This document shows, in pieces, positions 6,920-12,413 of a stretch of DNA of 12,413 nucleotides. The DNA comes from an uncultured Prevotellaceae bacterium. GTDB lineage: Bacteria; Bacteroidota; Bacteroidia; Bacteroidales; Bacteroidaceae. Under the pieces are notes generated by a model. The model had not been told where the DNA came from. It saw only the letters and a list, made by a program, of their open reading frames with translations, and ran no database searches. Numbering within the stretch: position 1 is the stretch's first letter; every line of letters begins with the position of its first letter. The translations under genes were made by a program, and so were the position numbers. The stretch is from the NCBI GenBank assembly GCA_946624335.1, contig CAMOSA010000064.1, forward strand, positions 1 through 12,413, given 5' to 3'.

Positions 6920-7555
6920 TTACTCGTATTTCTCGATGTAAGCTTTCATCAGCTGTCGGTGGTCGTCGGCACCTTCGTCTTCGATGATGAGGAAGAAATT
7001 GTCGATGGCCCATTGTCCGTCGTCCTTGATCATGGCCCATCCGATCTTGCAACCTTCGCTCTCGGCAGGCATCAGGTAGAAGGAGACAAAGGCAGAGTCC
7101 TCAGCCAGTGCCGTCACTTCAATATCGTTTGGCGTGAAGGGCGCGTCGTAGGAGCCCATGGTCCAGCAGTTTGCGCCCTCAGCGAAGAAGGCGTTTTCAT
7201 CGTTGCCGTCCTTCTCCAACTGCCGGCTTTGGACTTCCATGACTTTGTCATACAGGCGCTGCCATCCTTCGGTACAGTAGACCTCTTCGAGGGTGGCGTC
7301 ATCGGTGCCTGCCACGTAGTCGGGCCGCCACTGGTGGTTCACCTCCTCGTAGATGGTCTTCACCATCTCGGTGACCTCCTTGGTGATGCGTTCTCTTGTC
7401 TCGTCACCTACCTTGTAAGGCATGACGGATCCGGGTCCGTCGAGCATCATCGTGTCCGTCGTCTCGTAGGGTTCGCAGGGTCCTTGCTTCTGGAATGCGC
7501 CGTTGCAGCTGGCTATCATGATGATGGCCGTAGCTGCGATGAACAGTTTCTTCAT
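6920..7555 (-). CDS. Small putative lipoprotein, resembling DUF3828-type proteins
   Basis: The 211-residue protein starts MKKLFIAATAIIMIASC, a lipoprotein signal with Cys17 as the predicted lipidated residue. A short linker follows, then a helical region (about 51-75) and a compact alpha/beta part (about 84-195). Features such as YCTEGWQRLYDKV, a SFYLM strand and an ending W-x-I-D-N-F-x-LI resemble small NTF2-like/DUF3828 domains, in which a C-terminal strand closes a cone-shaped sheet. This assignment rests on pattern memory only. It is acidic with four mature cysteines besides Cys17 (27, 94, 130, 169), so disulfides are possible in the periplasm. The gene lies 30 bases after the beta-helix gene and 22 bases before the larger lipoprotein, so the three probably share a transcript and may act together. 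Confidence 0.82.
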   Translation of the reverse strand: MKKLFIAATAIIMIASCNGAFQKQGPCEPYETTDTMMLDGPGSVMPYKVGDETRERITKEVTEMVKTIYEEVNHQWRPDYVAGTDDATLEEVYCTEGWQRLYDKVMEVQSRQLEKDGNDENAFFAEGANCWTMGSYDAPFTPNDIEVTALAEDSAFVSFYLMPAESEGCKIGWAMIKDDGQWAIDNFFLIIEDEGADDHRQLMKAYIEKYE

Positions 7556-7585
7556 AGCGTGTTAGTTGCGTTTGGAGATTGATGC

Positions 7586-9055
7586 TTAATTGGATTTCTT
7601 GGGGCCTATGTCCTCTTTAAATCCGAGGGGCTCGCTATCGCGGAACCAGCGCGTCTGGTCGTCGCCGTACTCGAGCTCATTGACCTTGCCGAGCGACAGG
7701 GCCTTGGGGTGATGGATCTCGCAGCTCTCGAGCCGGACCTTGGAGTAGAGGTTGAACAACTCGCCCTGGTTCTGAGCGAAGCGGCAGCGTATGAAGCGTG
7801 TGTTCTCGCTCTCGCCGCCGATGCCCACGAGGTCGAACTCGCGGCAGCGCACGAAGTCACAGTCGATGAATGAGGTGAAGTGTGTGTCGCGCAGTTGCAT
7901 GATGCCGTAGGAGCAGTCACGAATAATGCTGTTCTGCATGATCAGCGTCGTCGTGGATTCTATCTCCAGGCCGTAGGTGCCACATCCGAAGAGCTCGCAG
8001 TGATCGATCACAATGTGCTCGCAGTTCTCGGCAAGGATGACACCGCCTTCGCAGTAGCCCTCCTCGGTGTGTCCCAACGTGAGGTTCTCGAGTCTGATAT
8101 TGTGGCAGCGGTAGAAGTTGAGTACGTTGGCGTAGCGCGGTTCGACGATGATCGAACATTCCTTGCCGCCGACAATCGTCAAGTTGTTGACATTGACCAA
8201 ATCCAGCTGGCGGCCATCGAAGCGGTCACAGCTGACGAGGAGCTCCTCTTCGCCCTCTCGGGCTTTGTAGTAGTCCCCCAACCACTTGCGTCCGTCCTGT
8301 CGGAAGAAGCTCTCGTCGTTCAGCACGTTCGACAGGTTCAACACCGTGCCGTCGGCGATGCGGATGAGCCGGTTGCTGCGTAAGTTGGCGATGAAGGAGC
8401 GCTCGTCGCTGACCGTCACCTCCACTATCGGCTCGCCCTCATTGCCATCGGGCTCAGCGTCGACAGCCGCCTCTCCTATAGCCAGGATATAGGCGATGAG
8501 GTCTTGGTTGGTGCCTTCGATGATGCTTTTCTTTTTCTTGTCTTTCAGCTTGTTGAGCATTCTCTGCAGCACTTCCGAGTGAAGGCCTTTGATGTAGTTC
8601 TGATTCATGAGCCAGCTGCTGCATAGCTTCATCGGGTCGCCTTCCTCCTCCACAGCTTGCTGTTGTGCGATACAGTTCTGCAGATTATCGGGCGTGAGCA
8701 CAGCCGTCTGTCCTATCGAATGCTCCTCGGGGTAAAAGGCGAGGAAATTCATGCCGTCCTGACGGATATACTGCACACGGCTGCCGAAGAGGCAGCCATA
8801 GGGCGGCTTGTCATCCTCTGAGGCGGGCATCATCACATACTCACCGGCCTTGTCGCCCTCTTTACGGAGGATGAGGAGTCGGCTTGGACCTTCCTCGTTG
8901 AAGCCCATGAGTACGATCATACCGTTGCCGTTGGTGTTGGCCGTGTAGAGTGTCTCGCCGTCCCAGAACTTGTCGCCGTTGTTGATTGTCTGAGCTTGCA
9001 GGCCTGTGAGGGCTGCCATCCACAGCACGACCAATGCGAATAAGCACTTTTTCAT
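7586..9055 (-). CDS. Secreted right-handed parallel beta-helix protein
   Basis: The 489-residue protein carries a Sec signal peptide (MKKCLFALVVLWMAALTGLQA, cleavage likely before Gln22). Residues 22-200 form an N-terminal region I cannot assign, with a Lys-rich stretch (LKDKKKK, 170-176). From about 215 to 455 the sequence falls into rungs of roughly 20-25 residues with NLTIVGG, IRLENLTL, IVIDHCELFGCG and IMQNSIIRDCSYGI motifs, the hallmark of PbH1/pectate-lyase-like beta-helices. Such folds occur in polysaccharide lyases, glycosidases and adhesive proteins. No catalytic signature is clear enough to name a substrate. Ten cysteines lie in residues 317-445, mostly in equivalent rung positions. 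It is exported to periplasm or cell surface; no T9SS C-terminal domain is evident. It follows the TMEM43-like gene after 63 bases with no promoter or terminator, and precedes the small lipoprotein. Confidence 0.85.
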   Translation of the reverse strand: MKKCLFALVVLWMAALTGLQAQTINNGDKFWDGETLYTANTNGNGMIVLMGFNEEGPSRLLILRKEGDKAGEYVMMPASEDDKPPYGCLFGSRVQYIRQDGMNFLAFYPEEHSIGQTAVLTPDNLQNCIAQQQAVEEEGDPMKLCSSWLMNQNYIKGLHSEVLQRMLNKLKDKKKKSIIEGTNQDLIAYILAIGEAAVDAEPDGNEGEPIVEVTVSDERSFIANLRSNRLIRIADGTVLNLSNVLNDESFFRQDGRKWLGDYYKAREGEEELLVSCDRFDGRQLDLVNVNNLTIVGGKECSIIVEPRYANVLNFYRCHNIRLENLTLGHTEEGYCEGGVILAENCEHIVIDHCELFGCGTYGLEIESTTTLIMQNSIIRDCSYGIMQLRDTHFTSFIDCDFVRCREFDLVGIGGESENTRFIRCRFAQNQGELFNLYSKVRLESCEIHHPKALSLGKVNELEYGDDQTRWFRDSEPLGFKEDIGPKKSN

Positions 9056-9118
9056 AGCTTAAAAAGGTTTAGGATAAATAACTGTTGATCCTTGTCTCGG
9101 CATGATTCATCCGTGCCG

Positions 9119-10546
9119 TCATGAAGCCTGCGGTGTCACCTCAGGCGCAGCGTTTGTTGAACGCCTGGCCAGCTCCTTCAGCTTGTCTTTGCCCTTGAAG
9201 GCGAAAATCCAGACGAGAGCACCGGCCACCGCCAGCAGGGCTATGCCGATGAGCGGACGGTAGAAGAGCCAAGCTATGCCGATGACGATGAGCGACCATG
9301 CGATGCCCACGATCGTGCATACGACACCGACGCCCCAGCCGATGATGTTGGCCACGAAGGGCACAACCTTCAGTATCATCTCCAAGAAACCGAAGATACC
9401 CTTTAGACCACTGATGACGAGCAGGATGCCCACGATGCGCAGCACCCACATCCAGAAGTGATTGGCCTCATGCTCTGCATCGAAGATCTCATCGGCGTCC
9501 TTCTTGCCCATGACGAGCGTCTGGAACCGCTTGCCGTTCTTGGCCTTGTAGGGCTTGAACGTGTCGCCTGTCACCTTTGCGATGACGGTGACCTTGGCAG
9601 GTGTTATCTTCTCAAAGGTGATGCGCACGTCACCCACCTGTGGGGCTGCCGAGGTGCGCCCGAGGTAGAGGACATTGCCCTGCTGGTGTACGTATTCCAG
9701 GTCGACCTTATTGTCCTGCGGGATACTGTCGGGCACAACGGTCTTCACCGAGTCAGGAACGGCGGCCAGCGTCGAGTCGGCAGCTGCTGCCGTCGTGTCA
9801 GCCTTGGCTATGGCAGGTGAGGTCTGAATGGGGTTTGTCGCCGGTGCGGGTTGGTGGCTGATGCGTGGTGCTGCCTGCTGTGGCGTGACGACGCCCGTGC
9901 GTACCAGGATGTCGCGTGCCGCTTTGTCCATCGTCGCGAGCATCTCCTCGTTCAAGGCCAGCACGATGGGCTCTCGACTGGAGATGCGGTGGATGAGCGA
10001 TTCGTTGAGCTTGTAGGCTCCGAAGCTGACGTCCTCTGCCCAAAGCTCCTGGTTCTCATAGGCTGCGATGATGAAGTTGCGGCCCTGATAGGTCGGGTCT
10101 TTGAACTGACCGCTGTCTATGGGGCGGTCACACCATTCCTGTGTATAGGTGTAGGTCGTCGTCGTGACTTCCTTGCCGCCGAGCTTGTCCTCGCTCTCGC
10201 TATGCTCATGCTCCACCCATTGGAAATACTCCACGCGGCGTCGCAGTCCGATGGCATTCTCGCTCAGCCCGAACAGATCATCGTTCAGTACGGCATCCGT
10301 CGTTGCCATGGCTGTGGCGCAGACGAGCTCACCCTCGAACTCCTGGCTGATCTTCGACGGATTCTCCATGTCGATGCATACCTTCTCGGCCTCGTCGAGC
10401 ATCTTGTCGGTTTTCACTACACGTCCCTCGTTCCACCAGAGCAGGGCCGTGGCGGCGATGAAGAGGAACAGTCCGGATAGGATTCCCTTGAACGAGCGTC
10501 CGACGCGCGTTCCGTAACCTGTGGTTGTTGTTTCGGTGTAAGCCAT
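9119..10546 (-). CDS. TMEM43 (LUMA) family membrane protein
   Basis: The 475-residue protein has the TMEM43 family architecture: one N-terminal membrane segment (about 22-38, ending in LLWWNEGR), a large soluble domain, and a C-terminal cluster of hydrophobic segments (about 364-384, 393-425 and 430-450). The family motif is seen as RRVEYFQWVE (103-112). Human TMEM43 is an inner nuclear membrane/ER protein; the role of bacterial members is not established. Between about residues 220 and 280 there is a Pro/Ala/Thr/Ser-rich low-complexity insert with repeated PDS units (264-274), probably a flexible linker within the soluble domain. The C-terminus is positively charged then Thr/Pro-rich, probably cytoplasmic. 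It is the first gene of the packed minus-strand series, with a terminator for the preceding gene and a possible -7 element upstream. Family membership is secure; function is unknown. Confidence 0.87.
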   Translation of the reverse strand: MAYTETTTTGYGTRVGRSFKGILSGLFLFIAATALLWWNEGRVVKTDKMLDEAEKVCIDMENPSKISQEFEGELVCATAMATTDAVLNDDLFGLSENAIGLRRRVEYFQWVEHEHSESEDKLGGKEVTTTTYTYTQEWCDRPIDSGQFKDPTYQGRNFIIAAYENQELWAEDVSFGAYKLNESLIHRISSREPIVLALNEEMLATMDKAARDILVRTGVVTPQQAAPRISHQPAPATNPIQTSPAIAKADTTAAAADSTLAAVPDSVKTVVPDSIPQDNKVDLEYVHQQGNVLYLGRTSAAPQVGDVRITFEKITPAKVTVIAKVTGDTFKPYKAKNGKRFQTLVMGKKDADEIFDAEHEANHFWMWVLRIVGILLVISGLKGIFGFLEMILKVVPFVANIIGWGVGVVCTIVGIAWSLIVIGIAWLFYRPLIGIALLAVAGALVWIFAFKGKDKLKELARRSTNAAPEVTPQAS

Positions 10547-10591
10547 AGTTATTATCGATTTTTTTGGTATGTAGATTATCCTATTTGGCTA

Positions 10592-10599
10592 CAAAAATA
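10592..10599 (-). promoter_or_regulatory. Possible -7 promoter element of the TMEM43-family gene
   Basis: On the minus strand TATTTTTG matches TAnnTTTG exactly, 45 bases before the start codon. No TTTG sits at the expected -33 distance; that position falls inside the terminator hairpin of the upstream gene. It is the best candidate for the start of the six-gene series, but weak. Confidence 0.35.
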
Positions 10600-10600
10600 C

Positions 10601-10640
10601 AAAAAAAAGCCTTTCGACCACGCGAAAGACTCTTTTTTTT
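10601..10640 (-). terminator. Rho-independent terminator after the beta-barrel gene
   Basis: CTTTCG (10611-10616) and CGAAAG (10623-10628) form a six-base stem with a six-base loop, flanked by GC then eight As on the left and a run of eight Ts on the right. Read on the minus strand, the hairpin is followed by GCTTTTTTTT, as expected for the end of the beta-barrel transcript, whose stop codon is about 55 bases upstream. The symmetric A/T tracts would also allow function on the plus strand. Confidence 0.75.
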
Positions 10641-10670
10641 GTCGTTAAAGGGCTATTTTTATCGTTGCAC

Positions 10671-10684
10671 GTCACAAAAGTGAC
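10671..10684. other. Short hairpin just after the beta-barrel stop codon
   Basis: GTCAC-AAAA-GTGAC is a perfect five-base stem with a tetraloop, located about ten bases after the stop codon on the minus strand. It has no T-tract of its own. It might stabilise the 3' end or be incidental; the stronger hairpin further downstream is the likely terminator. Confidence 0.3.
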
Positions 10685-10694
10685 ATCATGGTGT

Positions 10695-11306
10695 TCAGAA
10701 ACGATAGCCTAAACCGGCATTGAACAGTCCTTGATAGCCGAAGCTCGGGAATTCAATGCGTGCGTAGACGGTCCGCCCGATGGTGACGCCGAAGGGAACG
10801 GCCTGGAAGGTGAAGCCGGCGTGCGTCTGGTCGGCCTTCTGGTCGAATTCCAGTCCTACGCCTGCTGCCAGACGGCTGTAGAGCGAGAAGCTACGTGTCT
10901 TGACCCACTCCATGCGTATCGATGGCATCACGACGATGATCGTCTCCTCGTAGCCGTCGCCCCGTCCGAAAGCATTGTGCCGGATCTCTTGGCGGTGGTC
11001 GTAGTCCCAGTCGTCATTATCGTTGAACACAGGGATGTACGTCAGGTTCAGTCCGACGGAGAAGCGTTTCGACGCGTGGTACAGGTATTCGCCGGTCACC
11101 TCGAAAGGACTACGGCGATCGGTGTAGTCGTCATCGCGATCGAAAGACATATTAGGGCGCATGGGCCATAGGCCGAACGAGAGGGCAAACTCATGGCGCT
11201 CGCCGAAATCATACATCGGACGGAAGTTACGGTCCTGGGCCGCCACCTCCTGCTGCGTTGCACAAAGTATCATCAGCGCGACGCTAACTATTCTCCAAAG
11301 TTTCAT
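10695..11306 (-). CDS. Small outer-membrane beta-barrel protein
   Basis: The 203-residue protein has a Sec signal peptide (MKLWRIVSVALMILCA..., cleavage probably after VAA at 23). The mature chain shows alternating hydrophobic strands separated by acidic loops: FALSFGLWPM, FEVTGEYLYHA, RFSVGLNLTYIPVF, TIIVVMPSIRMEW, SLYSRLAAGVGLEF, GFTFQAVPFGVTIG, YARIEFPSFG, and a closing strand ending GLGYRF. A terminal aromatic Phe is the typical BAM recognition signal for outer-membrane barrels. Size suggests an eight-stranded barrel of the OmpW/OmpX-like or porin-family type. No ligand or partner is indicated. The loops are rich in Asp/Arg (for example DRDDDYTDRR, 56-65). It has its own promoter and terminator, so it is probably a single-gene unit between GAPDH and the TMEM43 series. 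Confidence 0.85.
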   Translation of the reverse strand: MKLWRIVSVALMILCATQQEVAAQDRNFRPMYDFGERHEFALSFGLWPMRPNMSFDRDDDYTDRRSPFEVTGEYLYHASKRFSVGLNLTYIPVFNDNDDWDYDHRQEIRHNAFGRGDGYEETIIVVMPSIRMEWVKTRSFSLYSRLAAGVGLEFDQKADQTHAGFTFQAVPFGVTIGRTVYARIEFPSFGYQGLFNAGLGYRF

Positions 11307-11333
11307 AGTCTTCTATGTTTTAATTACCGGCGG

Positions 11334-11364
11334 CAAAGTTATATATTATTATTGGAATGACAAG
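11334..11364 (-). promoter_or_regulatory. Predicted promoter of the beta-barrel gene
   Basis: On the minus strand TAACTTTG (11341-11334) matches TAnnTTTG exactly. A CTTG sits 19 bases upstream (11364-11361), with a full TTTG four bases further (11368-11365). Transcription would start near 11327, giving a leader of only about 20 bases before the ATG. Confidence 0.6.
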
Positions 11365-11418
11365 CAAAAAGCGATTATTTTTCATTTATGTTCACATTCT
11401 TACCGCTTTTGTGAACTG

Positions 11419-11453
11419 AAAAAGGGCTGTGCCAAAGGATATTGACACAGCCC
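11419..11453 (-). terminator. Rho-independent terminator of GAPDH
   Basis: GGGCTGTG (11424-11431) and CACAGCCC (11446-11453) pair perfectly, and three further pairs inside (after one mismatch) close a six-base loop. On the minus strand the stem is followed by TTTTT. It lies about 50 bases after the GAPDH stop. A second, weaker hairpin (CATCC 11466-11470 with GGATG 11480-11484) sits between the stop codon and this one without a T-tract. Confidence 0.88.
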
Positions 11454-11500
11454 ATACGCGTTGGACATCCCTTCATTGAGGATGCCCGATGTGTGATGGC

Positions 11501-12413
11501 TTACTTCAGCTCAGCCAGGTACTTGATGGTGCGTACCATCTGGCTGGTGTAGCTGTTCTCGTTGTCGTACCAAGCGACAACCTGAACGAGCGAGTTGCCG
11601 TCGCCGATCTTGCTGACCATGGTCTGGTTAGCATCGAAGAGCGAACCGAACTTCATGCCGATGATGTCGCTGCTGACGAGCTTCTCCTCGGTGTAGCCGA
11701 AGCTCTCGTTGGTAGCAGCCTTCATGGCAGCGTTGATGTCCTCAACAGTCACCTCACCCTTGACGACAGCGTGCAGGATGGTGGTGGAACCTGTGGGAGT
11801 CGGAACGCGCTGAGCAGCGCCGATGAGCTTGCCGTTGAGCTCGGGGATAACGAGACCGATAGCCTTGGCAGCACCCGTCGAGTTGGGCACGATGTTCTGG
11901 GCACCGGCACGAGCACGCTGGACATCACCCTTGCGCTGAGGACCGTCGAGGATCATCTGGTCGCCGGTGTAAGCGTGAACCGTCGTCATGATACCGCTCT
12001 GGATGGGAGCGAAATCGTTCAGAGCCTTCGTCATGGGAGCCAGGCAGTTGGTGGTGCAGCTGGCAGCCGAGATCACGGTGTCGGCGGGAGTCAGGGTCTT
12101 GTGGTTGACGTTGTAGACGATGGTGGGGAGGTCGTTGCCTGCGGGAGCAGAGATGACAACCTTCTTGGCACCAGCGGTGAGGTGAGCAGAAGCCTTCTCC
12201 TTGGAGGTGTAGAAACCGGTGCACTCGAGCACAACGTCTACGCCCAGCTTGCCCCAAGGCAGCTCAGCAGCATTGGGCACAGCATAGATGGTGATCTCCT
12301 TGCCGTCGACGATGATGGAGTTGTCGGTGCAGTCTACCGTGTGCTTGCCTTCGCCGAACTTGCCGCAGAAACCGCCCTGAGCAGTGTCATACTTGAGCAG
12401 GTGAGCCAGCATC
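11501..12413 (-). CDS. gap: Glyceraldehyde-3-phosphate dehydrogenase, N-terminus cut by right edge
   Basis: The enzyme oxidises glyceraldehyde 3-phosphate with NAD(P) and phosphate to 1,3-bisphosphoglycerate in glycolysis, in the cytoplasm as a tetramer. Of an expected 335 or so residues, 303 whole codons are visible, so about 30 N-terminal residues, including the first dinucleotide-binding strand, lie beyond the edge. The Met at the edge (MLAHLLKYDTAQG) corresponds to an internal family position, not the start. The signature SAASCTTNCLAP carries the catalytic Cys (visible residue 119), the partner His is in VHAYTGDQ (146), NSTGAAKAIG follows at 177-186, and WYDNENSYTSQMV lies near the C-terminus. 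The RVPTPTGSTTIL segment (202-213) differs from the RVPTP-NVSVVDL form of E. coli GapA. Cofactor preference cannot be read because that region is missing. A strong terminator follows the stop codon, so this gene ends its transcript. Confidence 0.97.
   Translation of the reverse strand, partial: MLAHLLKYDTAQGGFCGKFGEGKHTVDCTDNSIIVDGKEITIYAVPNAAELPWGKLGVDVVLECTGFYTSKEKASAHLTAGAKKVVISAPAGNDLPTIVYNVNHKTLTPADTVISAASCTTNCLAPMTKALNDFAPIQSGIMTTVHAYTGDQMILDGPQRKGDVQRARAGAQNIVPNSTGAAKAIGLVIPELNGKLIGAAQRVPTPTGSTTILHAVVKGEVTVEDINAAMKAATNESFGYTEEKLVSSDIIGMKFGSLFDANQTMVSKIGDGNSLVQVVAWYDNENSYTSQMVRTIKYLAELK

Noticed and set aside
6761..7582. Plus-strand open frame of 273 codons opposite the two lipoproteins
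   Set aside because: It is a shadow of well-supported minus-strand genes with signal peptides and lipoboxes; its translation looks like reverse-complement coding bias (Val/Asp/His-rich) with no recognisable domain.
9056..9118. Possible terminator or promoter between the TMEM43-like and beta-helix genes
   Set aside because: Only a five-base CGGCA/TGCCG stem with an 11-base loop and no T-tract is present, and no TAnnTTTG element is seen on the minus strand, so read-through is more likely.
9851..10480. Plus-strand open frame of 209 codons opposite the TMEM43-family gene
   Set aside because: No domain or promoter supports it, and the opposite strand encodes a recognisable family across the same bases.

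Overview
The window looks like chromosomal DNA of a Bacteroidales bacterium, most likely Prevotellaceae or a close relative. Coding regions are moderately GC-rich and intergenic gaps are strongly AT-rich. No gene start shows a Shine-Dalgarno sequence, and the recognisable promoters fit the Bacteroidetes pattern (TTTG, about 18-20 bases, TAnnTTTG). The glycosyltransferase plus debranching-enzyme pair and the two envelope lipoproteins also fit this group. I see no tRNA, rRNA, CRISPR array, insertion sequence, prophage or integrase gene; this reads as a vertically inherited chromosomal segment.

Layout. Left (1-2485, minus strand): the start of a GT-B glycosyltransferase, preceded by a complete glycogen debranching enzyme; together these are a glycogen metabolism module. 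A 200-base divergent promoter region separates them from a Crp/Fnr-type regulator on the plus strand (2687-3388), the only plus-strand gene. Middle (3427-10546, minus strand): a closely packed series transcribed in the order TMEM43-family membrane protein, secreted beta-helix protein, small lipoprotein, large lipoprotein, tRNA dimethylallyltransferase MiaA, lipid kinase. The gaps are 63, 30, 22 and 34 bases, and the last two genes overlap by one base, so a single operon is plausible. Right: a small outer-membrane beta-barrel protein with its own promoter and terminator, then the C-terminal nine tenths of glyceraldehyde-3-phosphate dehydrogenase with a clear terminator, running off the right edge.

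How the genes fit together. The left module handles storage glucan, and its divergent regulator is a natural candidate to control it, though nothing in the sequence proves that. The middle cluster joins four poorly characterised envelope proteins (one membrane protein, one secreted protein, two lipoproteins) to two conserved cytoplasmic enzymes. It is the part of the window most likely to hold undescribed biology, probably in the cell envelope, but I found no evidence of a defence or mobile system. GAPDH is central glycolysis.

There is no gene-free stretch longer than 300 bases. The largest gaps are 2486-2686 and 11307-11500, and both hold promoters or terminators that are listed.
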